64,000 nucleotides of DNA from Mesostigma viride (GCA_009746045.1 RPFO01000213.1:10691853-10755852); one strand, 5' to 3'; shown: positions 20,486 to 32,689, counted from the first letter of the stretch. Notes: generated by a model from the sequence alone, not told the origin. Numbers and translations: made by a program.

Positions 20486-23400
20486 TTAGACAGCTTGCTG
20501 AGATGGGTCCATCAGAGACTGAAGAACCTTGTATTGCACTGCTGCCTTCTGCACTAGCTTGGTCAAAGCATCAGCAGGATTGTCAACCCCAGGGATATGC
20601 TCAATATTGGCCAAGGAGGACAACTCCTTAAGAAGGAGATAATCCAAGTCCCTACTTCTGGCCATCTGCCTGTGCACAAACTGCACCATCCCCATGGAGT
20701 CTGTTTTGAGAAGAGTGGTAACCTGAAGTGGCCAAGGAGTGTTAGAAGTCATCTGATGAAGCAACTCCTTCAGATAAAGGCTTGTGTGAATGCCTTCACA
20801 AATAGCCCTGCATTCTGCCACATCACTGCTGACAGCCACCCGTTTGTGCAGGGGACTAAACCAGCTCACCAAACTCCCCAGGCCTTCCTGTCTGAGCACA
20901 AAGAGCCCTGCAGCCCTGCCCCTGACCTTGGAGACCTGCCTGCTGTCCATTGAGCTATCCACATACAGCTCCATGCAAATGGGTTGTGATAAATCCACTG
21001 CAGACAACAGAATGCCAGATGAAGCCCTGACCTGATCAGCCACCTTGGCAGACCCTAGCTCCATCAGCATGTCATCAGGCAACCTGGCTATGACCATAAG
21101 GTCTGGCCTGGAAATGCCTGCCACCCAAGCAACCATGCCCCTCACCATGGGACACAGTGCCTGTGTGATGACTGGAGGAAGCTTGCTAATGAGGGTCTCT
21201 TGATAATCATTGCCCCCCACCAGCAGCATACGCCACTCCCCCCCCTTCTTCACCAGTGTGGCCTCCATGCCCACATTAACAGCAGAGGCTCATTCTCCAC
21301 CTGCCATTGCTCCCTACCCAGAGGAAACTTGGACTTAATGATGGAGACCAGCCACGACGTGGGAGCCAGCAGGTGCAGGTCGTCCCCGTGCAGCGAAGCA
21401 TACACTGGTAGGCCTTCCCATTGCCCCAGAAACAGACAGGGGTCTACAGGAGAGACCTTCAAGTTGCAATGCTCCTTCAGGAAACGGTTGAGAGTCTCCC
21501 TCCAGATTATTGGACTTGACCTCAGGCCCTCCAGGCCCTTGAGGATTTTAAGGAACTCAGTGTGAATGTCCCTTTTCCATACAGCAGGCACCCTGACATA
21601 GAAAGGCGTCTTGCCCTCCCACTTTTCCTGTGCCACATCTGCATCCCCCTCCAGAAATGCCCTCTTGAAGTCTACCACCACTGAGCCATAGTCCAAGCCC
21701 TTGTTGAGAAGGCCTAGAAATACACACAGCAGCAGCCTCCAAGTGTCATGCAGCATGCCAGGGGTATACAACTCCTCATCAGTGCACTCACCAGTACCCT
21801 TGAACTCATTCAGCACTGGCCTGATATGTGGTACCTTGACCCCGTCCACCTCCTTCATCTTGATGACAAACTTGAGCTTGAGTAGACGTCGTGCAGGAGG
21901 CAGGTCATTGACAGGTTCCACGCATTTCTTGGAGATCCAATCCCCCCCAGATTTAATCAGACCCAGTGTGACCTGGGGACACATAATGGGAGAGGACATG
22001 AGCTTCACCAGGCCTTGGTAGTTGATAGGGCTGTGTCCAGCAAGTGAGTGAGGACCAATGCCCAAACTGCTTGGATGACTAGCAGCTGGCAATATGAGGT
22101 CATCTACCAAGGGTTCCTGCCCCTGGCACACTTGCACACGCTTAACCGTCCTGGTTACTGCACGTGATAGGTGAGTGGTCCTGAAATTAATCAGTGGGAC
22201 CTGACCAGCCCCTTCCTTAGTCAGGAGAGAGGACGTGATCACTACCCCATCCTGGCATAGGAAATTCTGCCCCAGAAGAGCAGGTCCCTGATAGCCCTCC
22301 AAGACACAAAATGCAGTGTCCTGTCCAAGGATAGGAATAGATACCTCACCCAGTACCTTCACGTGTACCCCGCCACTGAAGTCAGACACAAACTGATAGC
22401 TGGGCTCAGTCATGCTGTACCCTGCTGCAGCTCTGGTCCCAATGATGGAAACCTGAGAATTAGTGTCTACCTCTAAGGCAGTGTCCAGCCCCAGATTGCC
22501 ATGCCACCTGAGCTTGGCTACCTTGGGCTGCTTCTTGGCCCTTTGCAGAGCCCCAATCAATCCAGCCAAACTTGTCCCCCTGGGCTTGGTTAGAGCCTTG
22601 GGCTTGACAGTTGACTCCCCAGCTGTTGACCTTGCAGCCTGTTCAACAGGTACCTCTGCAACCTGGCCAGGGCTGACAGATTCCCCTGCAACAGATGTGG
22701 TCGTTGCGTCAGTGATGTCACTTGGGACCTGAAAATCCTGCAGATCCTGTGAGCCTTGTGCCTGACTGCCCTCATTCATCAGGTTAGGCTTGACATATGA
22801 CCAACTCAGCCGGTGCACATGCTTTGGTTCGTCCTCCATGCTGACCAAGCATGCGTGGCTAGCTTCATCAACCTGGGTAACCACCCCAGGACTCCAGCTA
22901 CCACGTTTGCCATACAGGCTCGGTTCCTTCCAAGCTAATACCCTCTGACCCACTGTTGGCTCCAGCATCTTCCAACCCCGGTCCTTCTCCCTCAGCTTGG
23001 CAAAGGTGACAGGTGCAGCATGTTTCCAGCCCTCCAGCACATGTGGGGGGCACAGGCCATGATATAGGCCCATTGGGCTGACAGCAACTCCATCATAGTA
23101 GAAATTGACCCTGCTGTTCAGCTGCTGCTCCACGTTCCTCAACCATGCACTCCTGACAAGTGCAAGTGCAGACAAGGGTACCCAGTCTTCAGAGATGATC
23201 AATTTCTTGACCTCCTGGATTGCCCTCTCTATAGCACCCTGCTGCCAATGAGCCTCCCTAGGTGTAACCAGCAACTCAGGAAGGGTGGGATCACCCTTGA
23301 GATGCTGAAACTGCATGTCCACCTGGATCCTTGTGGTAGGAAACTTGGCTCTTACATTCTGCAGGGCAGCCAGCAAGTACCTGTTCTTCATAGAAGGTAA

Positions 23401-24116
23401 ATGCTATAGCACCTTGTACTTTGTGTACCTGTCCACGCACACCAACAGTTGCATGCCCCTGATGTGTTGGATATCACACTGCAGATCACCAATGCTCTGA
23501 GGTAGAGCTTTGGCATGTGATTTCCTGGGCTTGTTGGAGGACAACTGGCACTTACACCGTGAGGCAGCTTGCTGACACGCCTTGAGAAGGGGTGCCCTGC
23601 CCATACGGAAGGCAAAGTTGTTTGACAGAGAAGTGGCATGCCCAAACATGTTGTGGATTCGGGCACCCAACTCCTGGTACACGGAGGAAGCAGTCCCTGG
23701 CACAGTCAGGACTGTGCTGTCAGGTTGTCCAGCATCACCATGCTGACTTCCATCCTGTTCTGACTCAGAGCTTGAGTCACCCTGCTCATGCCCAACACCT
23801 GGACCGCCAGCAGGGACCACATGCACACCACCAGAGGCCTTCACACCCCTCTGTGGTTGTACATTGGTTTCTCTCATAATGAGAGGTCCACCCTCGTGCC
23901 CAGCACGAGGATGCATGGGGTCAGACATTCTTACAGCTGCACCAGCTGTCAAGGACGTCTTCATAGGAACCTGTACCTCTCCAGGTGACCTGGGGCCATC
24001 CTGAACCTGGAGATCACCCTCTTGTTGCCCAGATATAAAATCTGCATTGGAGCACCTGGCCCCCCCCTTGGGTGAATTCAGGTGTGTAGGGGTTGCCTCA
24101 GACAGTCATTGCTCCT
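20486..24116 (-). pseudogene. pol: FH pol: integrase, protease, RT, RNase H in that order
   Basis: Reads from about 24105 down. The integrase zinc region (IHNMFGH ... CKC, about 23590-23680) is followed by catalytic CDIQHI, D at 23317-23319 (QVDMQFQ) and E at about 23227-23229 (GAIERAI), then an SH3-like tail (KRGSWSPGVV). The aspartic protease core comes next: VDTNSQVSI (D at 22465-22467) and ALLGQNFL. RT has VDFKRAFLEGD and HGDD (21379-21390). RNase H has YVDSSMD, AECRAI, KTDSMG and DNPADALTK. Breaks: an in-frame TAG at 23404-23406 and a one-base shift near 21270. The protease lies after the integrase, not before it as in ordinary Copia elements. Confidence 0.88.
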
Positions 24117-24693
24117 TGTTGTCTTCTTGTTGACTGCCCTTTGAAGGCTGGCCTGCCTGGGACTTGTTGTTGTTTTTGTTGTTGTTATTCTTGTTGCTGC
24201 CCTGGCCCTGGGTCTTCTTGAAGCTGGGACACTCCTTCTTGATGTGCCCCCACCCCTTGCACAGGTAGCACTGGATCTTTGACTTGCCCTGGCCTCCTCC
24301 CCCGTTGTCAGGCGCGTTACCCTGCCTGGGCTTGCCACCCACCCTCCTGAACACCGACTTGGCATGTGATTGCCCGTCAGGGTCGGGTGAATGGTTGGCC
24401 TTCCGCTTGTTGTGGTTGCCCCCACGCCTTCCTTGGCTTCTGTCAGCCTCAGACGCCTTGGAGCCCCCCTGGGCACGCCCACCTGCGTGGGTAGCCTTCA
24501 CAGCTGGCACTCCACCCTCAAACAGCTCCTCTGCCTCGAGTGCTTGTTTGATTATGACCTTGTAGGCCTTGAGGGTAGAGTGTGGGGCACACATGACCTT
24601 TAAAGAGCCACGTGTAGCCTTGTCCAGCCCAGAAACCTTAAGCCAGTTTGTCAGGGCTATGTTGTCAGCAACATTGAAGCCATGAGCCCTGCC
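24106..24693 (-). CDS. gag: FH gag, C-terminal half with CCHC zinc knuckle
   Basis: Continues the gag frame from 33167 across the G insertion. It contains TRGSLKVM, a basic linker rich in Gly, Arg and Lys, one zinc knuckle CYLCKGWGHIKKEC (CX2CX4HX4C) and an Asn/Lys-rich tail. It ends at TGA (24106-24108) followed by CTG, and the same frame stays open into the integrase. Gag packages element RNA into virus-like particles. The stop may be a programmed readthrough site or a mutation; E has a stop at a similar place, CD has none. Confidence 0.75.
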   Translation of the reverse strand, partial: GRAHGFNVADNIALTNWLKVSGLDKATRGSLKVMCAPHSTLKAYKVIIKQALEAEELFEGGVPAVKATHAGGRAQGGSKASEADRSQGRRGGNHNKRKANHSPDPDGQSHAKSVFRRVGGKPRQGNAPDNGGGGQGKSKIQCYLCKGWGHIKKECPSFKKTQGQGSNKNNNNKNNNKSQAGQPSKGSQQEDNKEQ

Positions 24694-24698
24694 CTCCT

Positions 24699-25156
24699 AG
24701 TTGGATGGAGACTAGCGACGACGAACAACTGCTGAAGCTGAAAGCGAATGATGATTGTATTAGCAATAATACAATGAGAGAGCAATGGAAGCTGAGGGCT
24801 CAGAATGGAACGTCTGGGCAAACTCGGGTGCTGCGGCACTCCCCAGTGCTACGCCTATATGCCTATGGCGGTGCTACCTGCAGCACCGACCAGTGGACAA
24901 CTGTACACTGCAATGCCATGCGACCACGTCACTAGCAACCAGCTAAGACTCGGCCCGTCAGGCCCGGCTACACCGGACCTGGCGGGTCGAGCTAGCACCT
25001 AGGAACAGTCTGGCACTAACCGCACATCGGTCCACATGACACCTCAGTACCGTACACCCTGCCGTACTGTACTGAGGTGTCCCGCTCAGCCGCGGTAGGC
25101 AATACGCGGCGCGCAGGCCGGAAATCCGTGTGTCAGCCTAAGCATCTCATCTAACT
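24699..25156 (-). repeat. 3' LTR of G
   Basis: 458 bp; on the plus strand AGTTGGATG ... CATCTAACT, an imperfect inverted terminal repeat. On its right (upstream on the minus strand) AAAGGAAAACATAATGGG is the likely polypurine tract. Confidence 0.88.
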
Positions 25157-26216
25157 CCCATTATGTTTTCCTTTCAGGTTGAAGGCTAGCGACTTCAAGC
25201 CTGACCCTGCCCAGCTAGGAGACTGACTCCAAGCTGACTGAGGTGCTGAGCAACTGACACCCATACTGCAACATCTGGACTGAAAAAGATGGGCCCCAGA
25301 ACTCGTGCAATACTTGTGATGGCATCACGTTTAGCTCAACATGCCCGGGGAGTTCCTCCTCCTCGCGAGCTCACAAGGGAGATAGCTATGCCTGTCTGCC
25401 TATCCAGGGAGTGCATCACCAGCCAAGAGAGCCATTGTAAAAATGCCAAGGTAACCGTTTAAGAGGTTCCATGTTGTTCCATCATCATCGCCCACTCAGA
25501 GAAAAATACCCAGCCAGGCTGGGTCAACTGAGCTCAGGTTACCTGCAACCTGAGGAGTGACAGTGGACAGGTTTATTGCACCCTGCACTGTCCATGTTGT
25601 ACCTGCACAACATGTGAGGACCAGCCACCCCTGCCCTGCACAGAGGGGGCTGAAGTCCGAGTGACAGGTGACAGGACTATGACATCCTGGACCTGGCCAC
25701 ATTGCACCTGCACAACGTGTGAGACCAGCCACCCCTGCCCTGCACATGGGTGACTGAAGTCCTGGTGACAGGTGACAGGAATATTTCATCCTGCACCTGT
25801 GCTGAGCACGTTGTACTAGACAACATGACAGCACCCATGCCTTACTGCCACTGAACAGTAAGGCCAGGTGGCCCAGGATATCCACAGTGAACTGGGGTCC
25901 TGGGTAACCACCTGTCAAGGGAGCTTTGACCCTCCACTTGAATGGGGGCACCTGAGCCACTGAGCTCAAGGCCAATCCACCAAGGCATACGCCCTAGGGA
26001 AAAAGGTGTGAGATACATCCCATGCCCACCTATGAAGGTGTGCATAACGAAATTCCATGGTGTTGAAAAAATCAAAACAGATTTTATTGGGCATAGGGCA
26101 CGCAGATGTATGAAAACAGACTCCAACCAACCCCCTTGCTGGAAGCCACAACCTACCCCTTGGACCTGCCCAAGGGGTACTGGGTGACCTAGGCGGCCCT
26201 GGTGAACAGGACCCTG
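25157..26216 (-). other. 3' UTR of G with tandem duplication
   Basis: Non-coding. A unit of about 115 bp containing CCAGCCACCCCTGCCCTGCAC and GACAGGTGACAGGA is duplicated in tandem between about 25560 and 25800. I did not find the T-arm-like motif seen in the other elements' UTRs. Confidence 0.55.
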
Positions 26217-28686
26217 CTAGGCGTCCCCCCTATGGGGCAGGGTTGCCTGCTTGCCATAGGGGTTCATCAAGTGGTACAACAGCTGATATTGTTCAGCTGC
26301 CTGCTGAGGCACTTTAGTGAGTGCATCAGCAGCGTTGTGTTTGTCCTCCACGTGACGGGTGGACTCCCAGTAGGTGGACTCCTGTTTCAGGACCACCCAG
26401 TCAAGATCAGTGTGCACAGCATAGGGGTTAGCAAGGAAACTGAGGACTGACTGACTGTCAGTGAGCAAGTGTGCCACCACCCCAGCATTGCTGCCTGCTT
26501 GCATCTGCAACCAAACCAGCACATGATTCAAGTACCTGGCATGAAGCACTGCTGACACCACTGCCCTGCACTCAGCAGCATTGCTGCTGACAGCCTTGCG
26601 TCTATGCAACCGGCTGTACCATGAAATGAGAGACAAGGGTGCATCATCATTCTGCACAAAATACAAGCCTGACTCCCTTGCCTGCAACTTGGTAATCTGC
26701 CTGGACTCCATGGAACTATCCATCATAGCTTGGATGTGAATGGTTTTGTGGAGATCCAAGGAGTGCAAGATAAGGGGAGGGCCTTCCTGGAGAGTTTTGG
26801 TGATGGCTTTGTGACCTACTTGCATCAAGACATCATCATCAACTCTGCTAACCACAGCCAGGTGAGGTGCACACGTTGAGCACAACCACCCCAGCTTGCC
26901 TCTAATGGTAGGACAGGCTCCAGGTTTGATTTTTGTTTGCAAAACCTCCAAGCAGCTGTGCATGTAATCATTGGGAGAGTAGAGTGCACACACCCACTGG
27001 TTTTGATGCTGCTGGAGTTGTAACATTGTGCCACAAAATTTTATGGCAGTGGTGCCCAGCTCTACTTGCTTGCCAATCTCAAAATGCTGTGACACTTGTT
27101 GAATAAAATCATCCACAGCACGCCTTGGCCCAGCAATCAGCTGATCATCCCCATGCCACACAAAGGTGAGAATGCCATGAGGGTGTGGGACCACAAAGAA
27201 GCAAGGGTCTATGTCATCATATCTAGCCCCTAGCTTTTCAAACACAGCCTGAGCTGACATCCTGAAAATGCGAGGAGCTGATTGCAGCCCTTCAACACCT
27301 ATGTTAGCTTTCAGGTACTGCTGAGGGATGTGTTTTGCCCAAACTCTGGGAGTGGAGACTACATACACCTGACCATGCCACACTTGTTGTGCTATCTCAG
27401 GTGAGCCTTTCAGGAAAGCCCTTTTAATGTCTGTAGCCTTACATACATAGTCATCCCCATCATTGAGATGACCCACAAAGACAGACAGCAAGATTTTTAG
27501 GGATGTTTGCTGAATGCCTGGCGTGTACAACTCTGCCTCTGTCAGATCAGTGGTGCCCTTGAACTCTGTCACACAAGGTCTAGCATGAAAATGACTGACC
27601 CATCTGCTGCTGGCTTATGTTTACACACAAACTTCAGGCGCAAGTGCTTGCACCCTGCAGGCTTTTTGTCAATAGGTGTGACAGGTGGAGTATGAGAAGG
27701 ACTAAGAGGATCTGGCACTACCCATTCTTCCCTGGCCTTGTTAAAGGCCTCCACCCATTTTAGGAATCCTATGTGTGTGCGACAGTCTTGCTCTATCTGT
27801 TCATAAGAAAGAGGAGACATTTTAGCCACATCATGCTTGCCCAATCCAAATGAGTTGGGATGAAGTTTTTGGTTGTGAACCAAGTCTGCCACACAGGGTT
27901 CTTGCCCTGGGGCATACTTGGGTGTAGCAAATTTTACAGAAGCAATGTTGGTGTTAAGAAGTTTTTCAAGAGAAATTTTGAAATGATTCAGATCAACACC
28001 ACCCATGTCCTGGATGGATAGTCTATCACTGGAGATATGACACCAGGGTAACAGAGAAAAGGATCCCCCAACAAAGCATTCCCTTTATAACCTTCCAATA
28101 CCTGAAAAGGAGTGGGGATACCGAGTATAGTCAACATGACCTGACCTAATACCTTGAGGGATGACTGCCCTGAGAAATCAGCCACATGGTGCCAGGGTGA
28201 AGGTTCCAAAGGCAAATGGGGCACAGCCAGGGCACTGATAATGCTGACCTGGGCTTGTGTGTCCACTGCAACCATAAATGGGCTATTGTCATTCTGCCCA
28301 ACCTTCCCCACCTTAGCTGATCCTGCAGCAGTTTGAGCTTTGGCTCTATGAGCTGCTTGTAAAATGCGAACAGCGTCTGCTAGGCTGCGTTTGGAAGGTG
28401 CAGCTAGTGGCTGAGCTATGTTCACACTTGAAGAGGTGATAGGTTGCTGATCACCTGTTTTGCCAATGTGACCCTCTGCTGCAGGGGGCCAAGCCTGCAG
28501 TGACTGCCTGCAATCATCAAGGGTGACCTGGGTGTCACAGTGGGTGTGGCTCTCACACTCACCAGTGGGTGTTCCAAACAACCACTCACTGGGCAACGCT
28601 GGGATGCCAGGCAACTGTACAGGGCTGTCGGCCAACAGCTCTTCCTCCTCTGCCACGTCTGACACAGTTGGAAAATACAATTTCAT
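26217..28686 (-). pseudogene. pol: G pol part 2: protease, RT, RNase H
   Basis: Begins at an ATG (28686) that overlaps the stop of the integrase frame in ATGA. The protease core is AVDTQAQVSII (about 28235-28268) with ALLGDPFL. A frameshift near 28000 and another near 27570 lead into RT: ELYTPGI, TDIKRAFLKG, active site WHGDDQ (HGDD at 27144-27155). RNase H is intact with MMDSSMES, AECRAV, LTDSQS and NAADALTK. RT and RNase H form one open frame of about 450 residues (26217-27572). The order protease after integrase is the same as in FH and CD. Confidence 0.85.
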
Positions 28687-29978
28687 CCTGTGAGGTGAAC
28701 ACCTGTGAATTTTCCCGTGTCATTGTGTTTAACTAACACTGTCCTGCCAGTGGTGTTAAACTTTAGGATGGTGGCTGGCCCATGCCAGGTACCCACCTTG
28801 CCTAGTCCCGACTCCTTGTAGAATAGGACCTGATCCCCTTCTCTGAAGGTGGGACGTGGATGCTTTGCATCCTTGACAGCTAACCTGCTAGCTGTCTGTG
28901 CTCGCTGTGCGTTGTATAGGGCTAGTACCTCAGGTGGATAAATGCCTGCATGCAATCCATCTGGTGTAATGACCACCCCTTGTGGGGTTTTCATGAGTGG
29001 CCTCCTGTTGAGGACTTGGCACAACCTGGTGGACCACAGAGCTCTGTCAGCATATGACCCACTGTCAGCCAGCAGATTGCCATCTTCTTTGGCTACAAGG
29101 GTTTTAATGGACCTGATGGCCCTTTCAATAATGCCTTGCCTCTCATGATCTTCTAGCCCAGCCAGATCAATAGCCTCACACCCTGGTTCATTGGCAAGAC
29201 ACGTGAACTGCTGATCCAGTAACAATGCCTCCACAGGGTAGTACCTGGCCTGAGCAATCAAGAGAGCCCTGAGCAACTGTGTCTTGTCCATTCCAGGTAA
29301 TGGTTCAATGGTTGTGTACCTTGACCATGCATCTTTAAGTGCCAAGTAAGATTGTCCTTTGATATGAAAGACATCTCCTACCACCCTGCCCTTGCTCTTA
29401 GGTGGGGTAGCTACATGCCACTTAGGGGGTTTGGGTGCATTGAACTGACAATGCTGGCAGTGGGATCTGACCACCTGGCATGCACGTCTGAGTGCTGCCC
29501 CCCCTATTGCTGCTGCCACCACCTCTGCACTCACTTCATGCCCATAAAGGAAATGCAACTGCAAAGCAAGCTCCTGAAAACTGATATGAGCATCCTCTGC
29601 TGGGGACACTCTGCACACCTTGGGAACCATAGATGTGAAGGTTGGTTTAGAGACATAATCTTCTGAAACCAGCTGTAGCACCTTTCCAGAACTGCTCACT
29701 GCTCTGACAGTGGGGCATGCAGATGAAAGAGGTGAAGCAGGCACACTCAAGCCAGCATGAGAGGGAGACTCACACTTCTTGCCGTAAGGAGGCCGCTTGC
29801 AGTCCTTGGGGTCACCGTGGGGCGGCCCGTGGCACTTGTGGCACAGGACGTCCAAATGCCCCAGCTCGTCCACGTTCTTGCGGCAGGTGGGCCGCAGGTG
29901 GTACTTCATGCCACAGCGGGTGCACCGCTGAGAAGACTTGTCCTCCTTGTCCTGCTTCTTGTTGTTGTTGTTGTTGTT

Positions 29979-30044
<66 letters not shown>

Positions 30045-30341
30045 GCTGGAGCTGCCCCCCTTGGAGGGAGACTGCCCCTTACCCTTGCCCTTGCCCCAGC
30101 CCCTGCCCTTGCCCTTGCCCTTGCCCTTGCCCTTGCCCTTAAACATTTGTCCCAGCAGGGACTTGACTTCTGCCATAGTGACAGGTCTCTTGCTCCTGTC
30201 TTCCCTCTCCCTATCCTCCTCCTCCCTCTCTTCCCCCCTGACCCTCTTTACAGAGGTGCCCATGGCCCCCTGGCTAAGGGGAGCCAAGGCCAGCTTGATA
30301 TAATCCAATGCCTCCTTCATGTCCTCCCAGTACTTTGCCAT
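28683..30341 (-). CDS. G gag C-terminus and integrase
   Basis: A 552-residue frame. It begins with a gag segment, then a basic GKGKGK tract, a long poly-Asn run, and two zinc knuckles: CTRCGMKYHLRPTC and CHKCHGPPHGDPKDC. The integrase follows: zinc region LHFLYGH ... CQHCQF, catalytic DVFHIKG, LLDQQF and IIERAIRSI, and a C-terminal SH3-like part (LGKVGTWHGPATI). The second aspartate and the glutamate are separated by only 29 residues. It ends in TGA within ATGA, overlapping the protease frame. The N-terminal boundary with gag is set by a frameshift near 30340. Confidence 0.82.
29959..30044. repeat. (GTT)n microsatellite encoding poly-Asn
   Basis: About 28 repeats of GTT on +, read as AAC (Asn) codons in the G gag frame on -. 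One unit is interrupted by ATT. It is likely to be length-variable. Confidence 0.95.
30100..30141. repeat. (CCCTTG)n hexanucleotide repeat
   Basis: Seven units, read on - as alternating Gly-Lys (GKGKGK), the basic tract of G gag. Confidence 0.9.
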
Positions 30342-31130
30342 TCCTGTGCAAGCATAGCGTAGGTGTTTTTGTCAAGTTTGAGTTTCTCAAGGAAGAACGC
30401 AGCAAGAACTTGTGATCTAGCTGCTGGACATCAGGACGTGCTTTGATGGCTAGCTCATATTTCTTTGTCTCAGCCACATAGTCCACTGATGTGACCCTGT
30501 ATTCCTCTACCCACCTGAATGCCCCATATATGTCCACAGATGAGGGGGTGGAGAGGAGGTCAGTTAGCTCCTTCATGAAAGCCTCCCAAACTGCCCTAGC
30601 CTGCGTGTCCTGCCACTTGGGATACCTACGCTGGAAGACAAGAATGAGATTCTGAATCTGAGAGGAGGACTGATGGTAAAATCCCCCTGCATGAGAGATC
30701 CAAACCAATTCTTGACATTCAGTTCCTCCCTAGCCAGCTGCAGAGAGAGAAGTGCATGATTCCCCTGCTCCCTAGTATACCCCTCAGGCAGCCCCCTGAC
30801 ATTAATCCTATCCACAGGACGGTTTTCATTGTAAGTGGGCAACCTAGAGGGGGATGCAGGGGGAGAGGGAGAAGATGGTGTTGCTGCTGCAGCATTCACA
30901 GGAGAGACATGCTGAGAGGGAAGTGCTACTTGAGTGAGCTGAGCAGGATGGGCAAACATGGGCTGTGTAGGAGGGTTAGACAACATAGGGGTGGGCTGGG
31001 TGGGGGTGTGAGTGTGTGTCACTTCCCGCCTCCTGCTGCGGGCCTCCTCCCAATCATGGAAGGTGGGAGAGAGGGACACTTCATCGTCAGTAGGGTTAGT
31101 AAGATCATGATGCAGCCAGGTAGGCAGCCA
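30274..31130 (-). pseudogene. gag: G gag N-terminal part, frameshifted
   Basis: Two overlapping frames (about 30573-31130 and 30274-30708) together give a gag-like protein. A Pro/Thr/Ser-rich start (THTHTPTQPTP, SSPSPPASPS) is followed by a helical region (FQRRYPKWQDTQARAVWEAF, MKELTDLLSTPSS, AETKKYELAIKARP) that resembles Copia gag helices in character. Shifts near 30690 and 30340 separate the pieces. No ATG opens the first frame; the overlapping upstream frame is ORF1. Confidence 0.6.
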
Positions 31131-31131
31131 C

Positions 31132-32661
31132 CTACCCGCCCCTCAGGATGGCGTTGTGCAGGAGCTCCAGACGCACCAGACGCACCCTGCTGCCCTGCAC
31201 CCTCCTCCCTGAGAGGAGAGCCTGCAGGGCAGGCAGCAGGTCGTCGCACACCCTGCGTGTGCCCTCTTGGAGGTTGGGCAAGCCCAGGATGTGCGTGATG
31301 ATTGCACACACCAGGCTGCCCGCCTCCGCGACGTGCATCTGCTGGCTCCTGTCGGCCAGCCCACGGAAGGAGGCTGTGGCTGTCTGTATGGCACGCCACA
31401 CGGCCTCATCACCCAGGGTGATGAAGTCCGACCTTCCAGGTCGCCCTCCAGCAGTGCTGGTTGCTGCCCAGCTGGTGGGACCCTGAGGCCCCTCCGGCCC
31501 TGCCAGGGACTTGTCCTTGTTGCGGCTAGAGGGGGCCTGCCCCCCAGAGCCGCTGGAGGTGCCCGTGACACCCTCCATGGGGGCTGCATCCCCCGCCAGC
31601 GCCGGAGGCGCCGGCGTCGCTGCCGGGGTCCCTGCGACCCCGGGCGCTTGTGTCGCCGCCGGGGTCCCTGCGACCCCGGTGGCCTCCTCAGCCACCTGGC
31701 CCCCCACGCTGGGCGGGGGAGCCTGCGGCTGAGGTTGGACCCTCTGACCTGCCAGAGGGTCCTGGGTGGCTTCACCACCCATGGGCGTGTTGGGGCGTCT
31801 GCCGCCCCGCGCTCCGTCGCAGGCGGCATCGCAGCCGCCTCACGCCTATCCGGGCCCCAGCCAACTGGCGTGACTTGGGGCCACGGCCCAACGGAGTCAG
31901 CGGATCTCCTGTCTGGCGACCACGCGCAGCGCCTCTCTCTGGCGCTGCCTGGACGCCCACTGATCAACAGTGCCGGGTTGTGCCTCGGCCGATTGGCGAA
32001 ACAGTACAGCCAAACTGCCACCTGAACCAGGGGAACTGCATCCTCAGACGCCCCTCGATCAGCGTTGCACCCGATGAACCTCTATCGCGTGATCCTCATC
32101 TGGAAGCAGCTGAAAACGTTGATGTATGATCCGGCCGTTCACCGAAATGAACGCCGGGATGTCGTCCTCCCCAATGGGGAGAAAATGGGGTGGGCGCCCG
32201 AACGCGACCGGGGGCGGAACATGTTCCCCATACCGGTCAATGTCCATGATGGCCATCTGTCGGCCCACGGAAAGGTTACCAGACGTCGCAGGTGTCTGTG
32301 ACGAAATCTCGAGCGAAGGCCGACCTCGCAGGCTGCACCTCCCATCCTCCTCGAGGAATCACTCCGCTCACGACCCCCGTCACCTGCGACGGGGGAATTA
32401 CGTGCCCGGGGGACCTGCCCCCCAGGTGCCATGGCGGACGAACCGCCAGTGGCAAACGGACGACCGCTCGCCATCCCCGGGCGCCGGGCCCCACCTGCGG
32501 GCCCCGACGCCTGGGTGGTCAGCGACCACCGTGCGGAAGGTGACGTTGGGCGTCACCCTCGCATCGTTGGTGGAGGGCGTGCCCTCCGGCGAAAGTCGGG
32601 GTGAGGTGCGCCTGGCAGGCGCCTTCCCCTTGTTGTTGTTGTTGTTGCCGTTGTTGGAAGC
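31132..32661 (-). pseudogene. G ORF1-like region upstream of gag, frameshifted
   Basis: Starts at MASNNGNNNNNKGKAPARR (ATG at about 32661) just inside the 5' LTR and ends at LLHNAILRGG (31132). The middle (YGEHVPPPVAFGRPPHFLP, about 32059-32220) and the C-terminal half (GDEAVWRAIQTATASFRGL, VCDDLLPALQALLSGRR) are in different frames. It occupies the place of ORF1 in CD, E and FH but shares no clear sequence with them. It includes a duplicated GVAGTPAAT unit. Function unknown. Confidence 0.5.
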
Positions 32662-32689
32662 CATATTTTTTTTTTGCGAAAAAAATAAA

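Noticed and set aside
24284..24565. Plus-strand frame opposite FH gag
   Set aside because: Antisense of the gag zinc-knuckle region; no codon or domain support.
29757..30362. Plus-strand frame rich in Leu, Val and Cys across the (GTT)n tract
   Set aside because: It is the antisense shadow of G gag; the poly-Val, Leu and Cys runs come from the repeat, not from a membrane protein.
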